The notes: generated from the sequence alone by a model not told the origin. A stretch of DNA of 55,233 nucleotides from Clostridiales bacterium (GCA_016281915.1 JAEEJO010000054.1:1-55233); one strand, 5' to 3'; positions 41,991 through 50,658 are shown, numbered from the stretch's first letter. Made by a program: numbers and translations.

Positions 41991-42218
41991 ATGTATTTTG
42001 AAAAAGTCGCAGCGCTGATTTCCGAAAAATTTGATATGCCGGTTGAAAAAATCACAAGAGAAACGAGCATTATCGATGATCTCGGCGCAGACTCTCTTGA
42101 CATTGTCGATATGCTTATGATGCTTGAAGAGCAGTATAATCTTTCAATACCCGACGACGTAGCACAGGAAATGAAAACCGTAGGCGACGTTGCCGATTAT
42201 ATCGAAGAAAACATCTGA
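41991..42218 (+). CDS. acpP: acyl carrier protein
   Basis: A 75-residue ACP. The phosphopantetheine-bearing serine is in GADSLDIVDM (residues 33-42), flanked by acidic helices; the TVGDVADYIEENI end is standard. It carries growing acyl chains in fatty acid synthesis. ATG at 41991 follows AAAGGAG at 41974; an upstream in-frame start at 41958 adds residues foreign to the family and lies in the leader. Expressed from its own strong promoter, apart from a fab cluster. Confidence 0.95.
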   Translation: MYFEKVAALISEKFDMPVEKITRETSIIDDLGADSLDIVDMLMMLEEQYNLSIPDDVAQEMKTVGDVADYIEENI

Positions 42219-42231
42219 TTCCGCATTACCG

Positions 42232-42651
42232 ATGAAAATACTGGCAGTTGATTACGGACTGGCAAGAACGGGGATAGCCGTCAGCGACGCTACGGGTACC
42301 ATCGCCACGCCGCTTCCGTGTATTCCCTCCCGAAATGAAGACAGAATGCTTGAAACGCTTTTAGACGTGATAAAAACGGTAAAACCCGAAAAGATAATCG
42401 TCGGCCTTCCGTTGCGCACTGATATGCGTCAAAGCGAAATGGCGGAAAAAGTATCTGCATTCTGCGAAAGGCTGAAAGAGGCATCGGGTATACAAACAGA
42501 ACTGAAAAACGAGATGTATACAACCGTTATCGCTTCAAAGCTTCTTCATCAGAACGAAAAAAAATCCAAAGAGCAGCGCGGGCTGATAGACAGTGCAGCC
42601 GCAGCTGTTCTGCTTCAGGAATATCTTGATAATATCAAACAGACGAAATAA
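42232..42651 (+). CDS. ruvX: putative pre-16S rRNA nuclease / Holliday-junction resolvase-like YqgF
   Basis: The 139-residue protein has the RNase H-like fold of YqgF/RuvX: AVDYGLARTGIAVSD at the start, IVGLPL in the middle and DSAAAAVLLQEYL at the end. The central DERLTT signature reads NEMYTT, replacing the first Asp with Asn, which may weaken metal binding. E. coli YqgF takes part in 16S rRNA 5' processing. ATG at 42232; an in-frame TTG at 42190 would lie inside acpP. The ribosome site is weak, so it may be coupled to acpP. Confidence 0.85.
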   Translation: MKILAVDYGLARTGIAVSDATGTIATPLPCIPSRNEDRMLETLLDVIKTVKPEKIIVGLPLRTDMRQSEMAEKVSAFCERLKEASGIQTELKNEMYTTVIASKLLHQNEKKSKEQRGLIDSAAAAVLLQEYLDNIKQTK

Positions 42652-42663
42652 AGGAGAATTGCC

Positions 42664-44145
42664 ATGATTAATATTCCCGATGTTAAAATCGGAATAGTTG
42701 CCGTAAGCCGCGACTGTTTCCCGAAGGCTCTCAGCAAAAAGAGAAGAGAAAAAGTTGTTGAAGAGTGCAAAAAGATAAACTGTCCCGTTTTTGAGGCGCA
42801 GACACTCGTTGAAAATGAAAACGATGCGATGGCGGCTCTCAATGAAATAAATCTTGCAGGCGTCAACGCTCTCGTTGTTTTCCTCGGTAACTTCGGTCCC
42901 GAAGGCCCCGAAACGATGCTTGCCCAGAAATTCAACGGTCCCGTTATGTTCGTTGCCGCAGCTGAAGAATCGGACGGCGACCTTATAGACGGACGCGGCG
43001 ACGCTTACTGCGGAATGCTCAGCATGTCGGTAAATATGCTTCTTCGCAAGCTCAATCCGTATATTCCTGAATATCCCGTAGGAACAGCGGACGAGGTGGC
43101 CGGAATGATCGCCGATTTCGTGCCTGTTGCAAGAGTATATATCGGCGTTAAAAACCTAAAAATAATAAGCTTTGGCCCGAGACCGTTTGATTTCGTTGCC
43201 TGCAACGCACCTATCAAACAGCTTTACGATATCGGCGTAGAGGTTCAGGAAAACTCCGAGCTTGACCTTTTTGCTTCGTTCAACGAACATAAGGGAGACG
43301 AAAGGATCCCTGCCGTAGCAAAAGAAATGGCTGAAGAGCTCGGTAAAAACGGCAATACTTATCCTTCGATACTCGAAAAGCTCGCTCAATATGAGATCAC
43401 TCTTCTTGACTGGGCGGAAAAGAACAAAGGAGCAAGCAAATACGTTGTTTTTGCAAATAAATGCTGGCCCGCTTTCCAGACTCAGTTTGGCTTCGTGCCC
43501 TGTTACGTTAACGGAAGACTTGCCGCTCGCGGAATTCCCGTTGCATGCGAAGTTGATATCTACGGCGCTCTTTCTGAGTTTATTCTTCAGTGCGCAACGC
43601 TTGTTCCCGCAACGCTTCTTGATATCAACAATACCGTTCCCAAAGATATGTATGAGAAAAACGCTATCGATGGTTACAGACAGAGCGATCTTTTCATGGG
43701 CTTCCATTGCGGAAATACAGCTTCCTGCCTGATAAAGAATCCCGTAATGAAATATCAGCTCATTATGAAGCGCACTCTTGAACCCGACAGTGAACCCAAT
43801 ATCTCCCGCGGCACGCTTGACGGCGCGATAAAAGACGGCGACGTTACAATATTTAGACTTCACGGCTCAGCCGACGGTCAGCTCAGAACTTATATGGCTC
43901 AGGGCGAAGTGCTCAACGTTGATCCCAAATCGTTCGGTTCGATAGGCGTTTTCGGAATAAAAGAAATGGGACGCTTTTACAGACACGTCCTTATCCAGAA
44001 CGGTTTCCCGCATCATGCAGGTATCGGCTTTGCGCATTGCGGAAAAACTCTTTTCTCTGCAATGAGACTTCTCGGCGTTGAAAATATCTACTATAACCAG
44101 CCCAAAGAGATACCGTATCCTACCGAAAACCCCTTTACACGCTGA
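42664..44145 (+). CDS. L-fucose/L-arabinose isomerase family protein
   Basis: The 493-residue protein reads as the fucose isomerase superfamily: an N-terminal Rossmann-like domain (KIGIVAVSRDCFP, LVVFLGNFGPEGPE), a middle domain and the C-terminal barrel with FHCGNTASC and HHAGIGFAHCGK. CEVDIYGALSE is at about 299-309. These enzymes interconvert aldoses and ketoses with a divalent metal; close homologues also include uncharacterised members, so the sugar is not assigned. AAAGGAG precedes the ATG. A strong terminator follows, then two sugar-binding lipoproteins, which suggests a carbohydrate-use locus. Confidence 0.85.
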   Translation: MINIPDVKIGIVAVSRDCFPKALSKKRREKVVEECKKINCPVFEAQTLVENENDAMAALNEINLAGVNALVVFLGNFGPEGPETMLAQKFNGPVMFVAAAEESDGDLIDGRGDAYCGMLSMSVNMLLRKLNPYIPEYPVGTADEVAGMIADFVPVARVYIGVKNLKIISFGPRPFDFVACNAPIKQLYDIGVEVQENSELDLFASFNEHKGDERIPAVAKEMAEELGKNGNTYPSILEKLAQYEITLLDWAEKNKGASKYVVFANKCWPAFQTQFGFVPCYVNGRLAARGIPVACEVDIYGALSEFILQCATLVPATLLDINNTVPKDMYEKNAIDGYRQSDLFMGFHCGNTASCLIKNPVMKYQLIMKRTLEPDSEPNISRGTLDGAIKDGDVTIFRLHGSADGQLRTYMAQGEVLNVDPKSFGSIGVFGIKEMGRFYRHVLIQNGFPHHAGIGFAHCGKTLFSAMRLLGVENIYYNQPKEIPYPTENPFTR

Positions 44146-44159
44146 TTATCTTCCATCAT

Positions 44160-44197
44160 TATACGGCTCGGAAATTGTCCGGGCCGTATATATTTTA
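44160..44197 (+). terminator. intrinsic terminator after the isomerase gene
   Basis: TATACGGCTCGGA at 44160-44172 pairs with 44178-44190 (one G-U pair, 13 base pairs) and is followed by TATTTTATTA. Confidence 0.8.
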
Positions 44198-44223
44198 TTA
44201 TTTCGCGGAAAACGGAGGATAAA

Positions 44224-45642
44224 ATGAGAAAATTTATTAAAATAACAGCTTTGATCGCAGCGCTCTCGCTTTTGCTTATATCCTGTGCATCTGCCGATGA
44301 GGTCTTTGACGTTGAATTTGAGCAGATGTCGGAAGGCCTTGACCTCGGCGGTGTGGAAATAGTTTACGAGGTGGGTCTTGATCCGAGCATCTGGGACAGC
44401 CCGACGTGCCTCGGTTATGAGCTTGATACTCATCTGGGAGATCTTGCCTCAGCGAGACTTAAAAAAGTTCAGTCCGACCTTAACTGTAAAGTGAAAATCA
44501 ATTACACCAACAATTTTACTTCATGCCGTGCGTTTGTTGCCTGCTCTGCGAGCGGTGCGTTTCTGTGTGACGTTATCTCCGGTATTTCCGATATGTGGCG
44601 CGGACCTGCAAGCTCCGGGATGCTTGTCGGGCTGAGCGAACTTGAAAACTACATCGATTTTCGCAACGAAGAAAAATGGGGCAACCGCAATATTCTTGAG
44701 GTTATTTATTACGATAGCGATCTATACGGAATTGTTCCAATGCTCTGGCCGGAAGTATCGGTTTCATACAGCGGAATCACGGTCGTTAACGAAGATATCA
44801 TTTCTGCGATCGGTGCGTCAGATCCGCGTGATCTTCTTGAAAACGGAGAATGGACCTGGGAAAATTTCCGTGACTGTCTCGAAAGATACTATCTTATAGA
44901 AGGCAATGATGTGAAGCATTATGCCCTTACATGCTCTACGCATACTCTCGGGGCAATGTATCTTCTCTCCAACGGTTTCAGAATGTCCGTAAAAAAGTCC
45001 AACGGAGAACTGTCTCCGGGACTGATGACAAACGAAGCGCTTGCCGCAATGGATGAAGCTCTCGCGATCTATAACGGTCCGCTCGCAGTTACGCTGGATA
45101 CTCAGGGAAGCGCGGTTGACAGACTTATTTACGGAACTACAGTTCTTGGCTGTGTCAGCTCTGACAACGTGATAGGCATAAACGGTAAGATCTCAAAAGA
45201 GATGACCAATTTCGGGCTTGTCTCCTGGCCTACTGGACCTAACGTAGTTCCGGGCTATGCTGCAGGCTTTCATGCAAATATAGACAGATGCATCGTCTTT
45301 TCACGAGCTTCGCATTATCCCGAATCCACTGCGGCGGTGATCAGCGCGATTTATGAGCCTTTCGACGAATATCCCACGTTTAACGATATAATGGAACTGA
45401 TGTCCCGCAGTTATTTCTTTGATCCCCGTGATTCAAAGGTATATTACGATATGTATACCAACTCTCAGTTCGCTTATTTCTTCACGAGCGCAGGTCCGCT
45501 TTATGCGTCGCTCGGCGAATGGGTCCTTTCAAGAAAGTCGCCTGCGGAATATATAGAGTCGATAGAAAATCAGCTGAAAGAACGTATGATCGACAGTGTG
45601 GCTCATTCACAGAATGCGATATCGGCAATCTGGGGAGAGTAA
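44224..45642 (+). CDS. extracellular solute-binding lipoprotein, copy 1
   Basis: The signal sequence ends with the lipobox LISC (residues 18-21). The mature part (GYELDTHLGDLASARL, SGISDMWRG and DPRDLLENGEWTWENF) is typical of family 1 ABC sugar-binding proteins, in particular the large clostridial group that carries a DLxxNGEWTWD motif. The next gene is a close paralogue. No permease or ATPase is encoded nearby, so it must use a remote transporter or serve as a receptor. Cysteines at several positions are shared with copy 2. GGAGGATAAA precedes the ATG. Confidence 0.85.
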   Translation: MRKFIKITALIAALSLLLISCASADEVFDVEFEQMSEGLDLGGVEIVYEVGLDPSIWDSPTCLGYELDTHLGDLASARLKKVQSDLNCKVKINYTNNFTSCRAFVACSASGAFLCDVISGISDMWRGPASSGMLVGLSELENYIDFRNEEKWGNRNILEVIYYDSDLYGIVPMLWPEVSVSYSGITVVNEDIISAIGASDPRDLLENGEWTWENFRDCLERYYLIEGNDVKHYALTCSTHTLGAMYLLSNGFRMSVKKSNGELSPGLMTNEALAAMDEALAIYNGPLAVTLDTQGSAVDRLIYGTTVLGCVSSDNVIGINGKISKEMTNFGLVSWPTGPNVVPGYAAGFHANIDRCIVFSRASHYPESTAAVISAIYEPFDEYPTFNDIMELMSRSYFFDPRDSKVYYDMYTNSQFAYFFTSAGPLYASLGEWVLSRKSPAEYIESIENQLKERMIDSVAHSQNAISAIWGE

Positions 45643-45660
45643 AGCCTCGGCGTTTTGAAA

Positions 45661-45687
45661 AGCTCCGGTCAGCCGGAGCTTTATTTT
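45661..45687 (+). terminator. intrinsic terminator between the two lipoprotein genes
   Basis: AGCTCCGG at 45661-45668 pairs with 45673-45680 around TCAG, flanked by A's and followed by TTATTTT. Confidence 0.8.
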
Positions 45688-45708
45688 AATAAACAGCTCT
45701 TTTTTTTC

Positions 45709-45737
45709 TTGACAAAAACTGTTATTTATGATATAGT
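45709..45737 (+). promoter_or_regulatory. promoter of the second lipoprotein gene
   Basis: TTGACA at 45709-45714, 17 bases, TATAGT at 45732-45737 with an extended TGA. Copy 2 therefore has its own transcription unit. Confidence 0.75.
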
Positions 45738-45789
45738 AAATTTATGCAGATATACAAATCGGCACACTATTTCCGCAACGGAGGATCTC

Positions 45790-47214
45790 ATGAAAAAAAC
45801 AGCGCTTTTACTTGTTATCGTAATCATTTTTTCTTTGTTTGTTACGGCGTGCGGCGCCCCGGAAGAAGAGATTTTCGACGTTGAGTTCGAAAAATCAACG
45901 GAAGGTATCGACCTTGAAGGCATTACGCTCGTATATGAATTCGGTATGGACCCGAACGTTCTGGACGTTCCGACATGCCTCGGTTATGAGCTTGATACAC
46001 AGTTCGGTGATCTCGCGTCTGCTCGTCTGAAGAAAACGCAGAACGATCTTAACTGCAAGCTCGACATAAGATATACAAACAACTTCAACTCGTGCCGTCA
46101 GTTCGTTGCGGCATCGGCATCCGGCGTATTTATGTGCGATATGATATCCGGTATTTCGGATATGTGGGCAGACGTTGCCAGAATAGGTATGCTGGTAGGG
46201 CTGAGTGAGCTTGAAGATTATATAGATTTTCGAAATGAGGATAAATGGGGCCATACCTCAATGCTCGAAGTCATATACTATGAAGATGACCTTTACGGCA
46301 TCACCCCCATGCTCTGGCCCGAGATTTCCGTCACGTTTGACAGCCTGATGGTAGTTAACGAGAATATGATAGCCACGCTCGGTGAAACGGACCCGAGAGA
46401 CCTTCTTGAAAACGGACAGTGGAACTGGGATACTTTTGACGAATGTCTGGGCAGATACTATATCGAAGAGGGCGGCGTTGTCAAGCAGTATGCTCTTACG
46501 GCAGGCACAGGCACTTTCGGCGTTATGTTCCTTCTTTCAAACGGATCACATTATATAGAATACGATAATTCCGGCAATATGGAATGCGGCTTTTACACAA
46601 ATGAAGCTATAAAGGCAATGCAGCGCGGCATAGATATTTTCTACGGACCTAACTCTCATACTATAGACAGTACGTCTAACGTAGTCGATGCCCTGATCGG
46701 AGACAGAACGGTCCTTGGCTCGCTCGGTTCGGGCGATATCATCGGCATCAACGGCAAGATCGCAAAAAAGATGGATAATTTCGGTATCGTCAGCTGGCCG
46801 TGCGGACCCGATGTCGAGCCCGGATATATAGTGGGACATCACGCAAATATCAATAACTGCATTTCTTTCTCGAAAATGTCTAATAACCCCGAAGCATGCG
46901 CTGCGGTAATAAGCGCGCTCTATGAACCTTTTGAAGAATACCCCACGATAGATTCACTTATAGATCTTATGTCTAAAAACTATTTTTACGACAGAAGAGA
47001 TTCCGAGGTATTCTATAAGATGTGCTTCAACTCGGTTTACAACTATTTCCACTATTCACCGATGTATGATTTCATGCACGCATGGCTTTCTCCCAACAAA
47101 TCAGTTTCGGAATACCTTGAACAAAACAAGGGCGTGATCGACGAGAGAATGAACGAATACGCCCGCGCTACAATGAACGGTATCAAAGCCGTCTGGGGCG
47201 ATGAAAACGACTGA
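45790..47214 (+). CDS. extracellular solute-binding lipoprotein, copy 2
   Basis: A paralogue of the preceding gene: by eye well over half of the first 250 residues are identical (for example CLGYELDT, GDLASARLKK, SGISDMW and LVGLSELE). The signal sequence ends in the lipobox VTAC (residues 18-21). The ATG at 45790 follows GGAGG; the frame is open further upstream to 45655 but that part lies in the terminator and promoter. Tandem duplication followed by separate regulation is the simplest reading. The product is 474 residues. Ligand unknown. Confidence 0.87.
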   Translation: MKKTALLLVIVIIFSLFVTACGAPEEEIFDVEFEKSTEGIDLEGITLVYEFGMDPNVLDVPTCLGYELDTQFGDLASARLKKTQNDLNCKLDIRYTNNFNSCRQFVAASASGVFMCDMISGISDMWADVARIGMLVGLSELEDYIDFRNEDKWGHTSMLEVIYYEDDLYGITPMLWPEISVTFDSLMVVNENMIATLGETDPRDLLENGQWNWDTFDECLGRYYIEEGGVVKQYALTAGTGTFGVMFLLSNGSHYIEYDNSGNMECGFYTNEAIKAMQRGIDIFYGPNSHTIDSTSNVVDALIGDRTVLGSLGSGDIIGINGKIAKKMDNFGIVSWPCGPDVEPGYIVGHHANINNCISFSKMSNNPEACAAVISALYEPFEEYPTIDSLIDLMSKNYFYDRRDSEVFYKMCFNSVYNYFHYSPMYDFMHAWLSPNKSVSEYLEQNKGVIDERMNEYARATMNGIKAVWGDEND

Positions 47215-47403
47215 ACAAAATCAGAAAAAACAGGCAAACGACAGAGCTGATCAGGATAATATAATAAGTATATCTGTTTTTGCTACTGTCGCGGAAATGA
47301 TTTCTGACGCAGCGCGGATGACGCAGGAATAATATAGAAGTTTTAATACAGACCGTCTTGCAGTGATGCATTATTACGTTTCGACAAACATCAGGGAGGA
47401 GAA

Positions 47404-48159
47404 ATGCGCAGTTTATCTATCGGCAACAGCTTTTCTCAGGACGCATGCGCTTTTTTGCATCAGGCTGCAAAATCGGCAGGAATTGACTGGGAATGTGTAA
47501 ACCTTTATATAGGCGGGTGTTCCCTTGAATATCATGCCGAAAATCTGCGTGAAAACAGGCAAAACTACTCTCTTGAAATAAACGGACAAAGCACAGGGAG
47601 AACAGTATCCGTAAAAGAGGCTCTGGAAGACCTCGGACAATTCGATTTTATCACGCTTCAGCAGGCAAGTCATTTCAGCGGGATGGAAGAAACGTATTTT
47701 CCGTTTATAGCCGAGCTTTTTGCCTCATGCCGCAAAGCTCAGCCCGACGCCGAAATCGTTATTCACGAAACATGGGCGTATGAAACAGATTCAATCCATG
47801 ATGCGTTTGTAAATTACGAACGCAGTCAGAAAAAAATGTTCAATCTGCTTCACAATGCGTATAAAAAGGCCTCGGATATGCTCGGAGCAAGAATAATTCC
47901 TGTTGGAGATACCATTCAGTATTTCCGTGAAAAAGTGCCTGGATTTGATTATTCGAACGGCGGCGCGCCCCTTACAAGAGACGGATTTCATCTCTCGGTC
48001 CCCGACGGGCGCTTCATAGCAGCTCTTGTGTGGATCGAGCTTCTCGCAAAAACAGATGCGCGAAAAGTCGTTTTTATCCCGGACGGTATGACTGAAACAA
48101 GATGTGATATGATCGAAAAAAACGTTCACTCGTTTCTTCAAAAAGACTGGAACGAATAA
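47404..48159 (+). CDS. DUF4886 SGNH-hydrolase-like protein
   Basis: The 251-residue protein begins with the SGNH block I variant LSIGNSFSQDA (serine nucleophile in GNSFS) and has GGCSLEYH near 36-43, TLQQASHFSG near 86, HETWAYET near 122 and a C-terminal DGFHLS (Asp-His pair near 195-199). This is the DUF4886 arrangement found in Bacteroidota and Clostridia carbohydrate loci, probably an acetyl- or acyl-esterase on glycans. There is no signal peptide, so a cytoplasmic substrate is expected. GGGAGGAG precedes the ATG. It fits with the isomerase and sugar-binding neighbours. Confidence 0.85.
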   Translation: MRSLSIGNSFSQDACAFLHQAAKSAGIDWECVNLYIGGCSLEYHAENLRENRQNYSLEINGQSTGRTVSVKEALEDLGQFDFITLQQASHFSGMEETYFPFIAELFASCRKAQPDAEIVIHETWAYETDSIHDAFVNYERSQKKMFNLLHNAYKKASDMLGARIIPVGDTIQYFREKVPGFDYSNGGAPLTRDGFHLSVPDGRFIAALVWIELLAKTDARKVVFIPDGMTETRCDMIEKNVHSFLQKDWNE

Positions 48160-48188
48160 GAAAACCGATTGATCTTAAATTAAATCAA

Positions 48189-48227
48189 AACAACCGTGCC
48201 CCGATTGTGCGACACGGTTGTTTTTTT
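48189..48227 (+). terminator. intrinsic terminator after the DUF4886 gene
   Basis: AACAACCGTG at 48189-48198 pairs with 48213-48222 and is followed by a run of T. Confidence 0.85.
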
Positions 48228-48263
48228 ATACCGAAAGCCACGCGATAGTCGCGCGGTTCAAAA

Positions 48264-48426
48264 GAGGTTAAGCGATGAAAAAATCCTCCGATTGTGAAAT
48301 AAGATGACATGTCGGTCAAAATAATAATCACAAACGGAGGATTGATCTATGAAAGCTAAATCGATTCATGTAGGCGCTGTAGCGATGCGGCGGAGCCATT
48401 GCCTTTACTCGGGACGATTTAGATGA
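48264..48426 (+). other. hairpin element with two mini-ORFs (attenuator or mobile-element remnant)
   Basis: A 382-base gap (48160-48541) holds no full gene. A GAGG ribosome site (48264-48267) leads to a ten-codon ORF at 48275-48307 (MKKSSDCEIR). Within it, 48282-48297 pairs with 48328-48343 (16 bases, one mismatch). The second arm contains the GGAGG (48336-48340) of a 25-codon ORF starting at 48349 (MKAKSIHVGAVAM). Another frame downstream reads GGAIAFTRDDLDERVVVKPR, so the second ORF may be a frameshifted gene start. This fits translational attenuation by a leader peptide, or the 5' end of an IS200-like element; no transposase follows. Confidence 0.35.
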
Positions 48427-48477
48427 ACGCGTGGTTGTGAAGCCGAGAAAGCTGTCTTCTTTCATTGTTTTTTTGTA

Positions 48478-48507
48478 TAAAAAACCCCGGAGATTTCTCT
48501 CAGCGGT
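48478..48507 (-). terminator. probable terminator of the LysR gene
   Basis: On the minus strand an imperfect stem (centred on GAGA/TCTC with outer CC/GG pairs) is followed by TTTTTT. It lies 35 bases beyond the LysR stop. Confidence 0.45.
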
Positions 48508-48541
48508 CTGCTTATTGCAGGCAGTATTCTGATGTGCGCTA

Positions 48542-49429
48542 TTACAGCGGGAATGCAACAGCCTCTGCATAAAGCTTTTTCATGATTGCAATAAACGCCG
48601 AAAGCGGTCCTCTGCCGTCGTCCCGGTGTGTGCAGAGAACGCAGGAAAAACTCTCCGCACAGTCGAACGGGATCCAGGCAAACTGACCGCTGTGGTCGTT
48701 CAGAAATCCCGGCGCGAGGCATATACCGCGTCCCGCTGCAACGTTCGTGAGCGTCGTGTCGTGATCGGGACTGTTGAAATAATCAATCCTGCCTGTTGAA
48801 ATAATGCGGTGCTGAACGTTTCTCAGCGCCTGGGGCGAACCTCCGCCGACCATCAGTGTCCTGCCGTAAAGATCGCCGGCGGTTATCAAATTCTTCTTGG
48901 AAAGAGGATCACTGCGATTTGTAATTAAGTATATTCGGCTCTCAAACAGATCCTGAACTGTTGTGTTCTGAATATGTCCGGTCTGCTCCTTCAGTGCGAA
49001 GAGAATGTCCGTTTCGTTTTTTAGAAAACCGTCCATTCCGTTTTCATATTCAAATTTCGGAACGACCTGAACATCAGGAAATTCTTTTTCAAAAAGACGC
49101 ATCGCTTCGGGCAGAAAATACAGCGCTTGTCTTACCATCATACTTATTGAAATGCTGTCTTTGTATTTCGCGCTGAAATTTTGTCCCTGCTCTATCGCCC
49201 GCTTCAGATCATCGCGCATTCCGGAGAGAAACGATACGAACTGAGCTCCCGCAGGTGTAAGCGCAGCTCCTTTTCCGCTCCGCTCAAAAATCGTAAAACC
49301 GATTTCCTCTTCAAGAAGCCTTATCTGATAAGAAAACGTGGGCTGGCTGATGAACTGATTCTCCGCAGCGCGACTGAAATTCAGCGTTCTTGCCAGTTCT
49401 ATGCAGTAATCTATCTGTTTTGTGGTCAT
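48542..49429 (-). CDS. LysR-family transcriptional regulator
   Basis: An N-terminal winged HTH (residues 1-60: ARTLNFSRAAENQFISQPTF) precedes a periplasmic-binding-protein-like effector domain of the LysR type. I start at the ATG at 49429 because GGAGG lies six bases upstream; the frame extends to 49462 without a ribosome site. It is divergent from the flavodoxin operon with overlapping promoters, so it most likely controls that operon and itself. LysR regulators of flavodoxin and aldo/keto reductase clusters often sense redox stress; that is inference here. Confidence 0.93.
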   Translation of the reverse strand: MTTKQIDYCIELARTLNFSRAAENQFISQPTFSYQIRLLEEEIGFTIFERSGKGAALTPAGAQFVSFLSGMRDDLKRAIEQGQNFSAKYKDSISISMMVRQALYFLPEAMRLFEKEFPDVQVVPKFEYENGMDGFLKNETDILFALKEQTGHIQNTTVQDLFESRIYLITNRSDPLSKKNLITAGDLYGRTLMVGGGSPQALRNVQHRIISTGRIDYFNSPDHDTTLTNVAAGRGICLAPGFLNDHSGQFAWIPFDCAESFSCVLCTHRDDGRGPLSAFIAIMKKLYAEAVAFPL

Positions 49430-49461
49430 TTCTGCCTCCGCGTTATTTATTTTTTCTATCA

Positions 49462-49491
49462 ATTATAGCATATTTATGTTGGACTTGTCAA
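49462..49491 (-). promoter_or_regulatory. promoter of the LysR gene
   Basis: On the minus strand TTGACA (49491-49486), 18 bases, TATAAT (49467-49462). It overlaps the -35 of the divergent flavodoxin promoter, so use of one should interfere with the other. Confidence 0.7.
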
Positions 49492-49508
49492 TAGATTTGT
49501 GGTATAAT
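49479..49508 (+). promoter_or_regulatory. promoter of the redox cluster
   Basis: TTGGAC at 49479-49484, 18 bases, TATAAT at 49503-49508 with an extended TGG. It overlaps the LysR promoter, the usual site for LysR control. Confidence 0.7.
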
Positions 49509-49540
49509 ACTGTCGTAAACAAAAACCGGAGGTTTTAATT

Positions 49541-50062
49541 ATGTCAAAAACACTAATAGCATTCTTTTCCAGAGCGGATGAAAACTACTTTGCCGGTGCG
49601 ATGCGCTACGTAAAGGTGGGCAACACGGAAATCGTCTGTAACCTTATGAAAGAAATGATCGAGGCCGACGTTTTTAAAATTGAAATGAAAAATCCATATT
49701 CTCCCGTATATATGACTTGTATAGAGGAAGCAAAAAAGGATCTGCGTGAGAAGGCAAGACCGGAGCTTGTCTCTTATCCCGACAGCATCGACGAATACGA
49801 TACCATAATTCTCGCATATCCCAACTACTGGGGCACTATTCCGATGGCGGTCGCCACTTTCCTTGAAAAATATGACTTCACCGGAAAAACCATCCTTCCG
49901 CTTTGCACTAACGAAGGCAGCGGAATGGGCGGCAGCGAACGCACTATCAAACAGTGTGCGCCGGATGCTGCCGTAAAAAGAGGGCTTTCTGTTACCGGAA
50001 GCGACGCCCAGAATTCAGGCGGGAGTGTTAAACGCTGGCTGTCATCAAACGGTCTTATCTGA
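49541..50062 (+). CDS. flavodoxin family protein
   Basis: The 173-residue protein is a flavodoxin-like fold: LIAFFSRADEN at the start in place of the usual FMN phosphate loop, DTIILAYPNYWGTIPMAVATFLEKYDF (isoalloxazine-contacting region, about 86-112) and LCTNEGSGMGGSE. This is the Flavodoxin_4 type, electron carriers or small NAD(P)H:quinone-type reductases of the cytoplasm. GGAGG precedes the ATG. First gene of the LysR-controlled cluster. A lipoprotein flavodoxin occurs later in the same cluster. Confidence 0.9.
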   Translation: MSKTLIAFFSRADENYFAGAMRYVKVGNTEIVCNLMKEMIEADVFKIEMKNPYSPVYMTCIEEAKKDLREKARPELVSYPDSIDEYDTIILAYPNYWGTIPMAVATFLEKYDFTGKTILPLCTNEGSGMGGSERTIKQCAPDAAVKRGLSVTGSDAQNSGGSVKRWLSSNGLI

Positions 50063-50070
50063 GGTGTTTT

Positions 50071-50658
50071 ATGGAATACGAAAAAGGATATGTATATAAA
50101 CTGATGGACGAGGGAGGTCCGACCGATAACCGCGAGCCGTATTTCAAAGAGGCTGTGGATGAGATGATGCGTTCACGCGTCCTTTGCGCGAAAGCGAACG
50201 CAATTATGCCGAACGATCCTGCATACGTCGGATACCTGGAAGAACTGTTCGAAAGGAATCTTGACGATGTGCGTATTCTGACTCCGTTTATCTGTGATTT
50301 CGGCAACCGCGTTAAATTCGGTAAAGGCGTTTTTATCAATCACTCCGCCATATTCTCCGCATCAGGCGGGATCGAATTTGAGGATGGCGTGATGCTGGCA
50401 CCGGGAGTTCACATTGCGACGATCAATCACGATATGAACGAACGCCACACAAAATATACTTACGGGAAAGTCCTTATCAAAAAGAACGCATGGATCGGAA
50501 TGGGTGCAACGCTTTGTCCCGGAGTGACTGTCGGCAGATATGCCGTTGTAGCGGCTGGCGCGGTAGTTACGAAAGATGTCCCCGACTATGCCATCGTCGG
50601 AGGTGTTCCCGCCAAGGTCATCAGGTATCAGGATCCTGCAGAACAGAAGGAAGTATGA
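50071..50658 (+). CDS. sugar O-acetyltransferase (Maa/LacA family)
   Basis: A left-handed beta-helix acetyltransferase: the N-terminal maltose-transacetylase segment (RVLCAKANAIMP, about 32-43), INHSAIFSASGGIEFEDGVMLAPGVHIATINHD with the catalytic His near residue 129, and the hexapeptide-repeat GATLCPGVTVGRYAVVAAGAVVTKD. It transfers acetyl from acetyl-CoA to a sugar hydroxyl. 195 residues. GAGGT precedes the ATG; it overlaps the next small gene by four bases. Acceptor unknown. Confidence 0.93.
   Translation: MEYEKGYVYKLMDEGGPTDNREPYFKEAVDEMMRSRVLCAKANAIMPNDPAYVGYLEELFERNLDDVRILTPFICDFGNRVKFGKGVFINHSAIFSASGGIEFEDGVMLAPGVHIATINHDMNERHTKYTYGKVLIKKNAWIGMGATLCPGVTVGRYAVVAAGAVVTKDVPDYAIVGGVPAKVIRYQDPAEQKEV

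Noticed and set aside
45655..45789. N-terminal extension of the second solute-binding lipoprotein
   Set aside because: The open frame runs through a terminator and a consensus promoter; the ATG at 45790 follows GGAGG and begins a proper lipoprotein signal.
48228..48541. Insertion sequence of the IS200/IS605 type
   Set aside because: The inverted repeat and ribosome-site hairpin recall such elements, but there is no transposase motif and no right end, so only a neutral element is listed.
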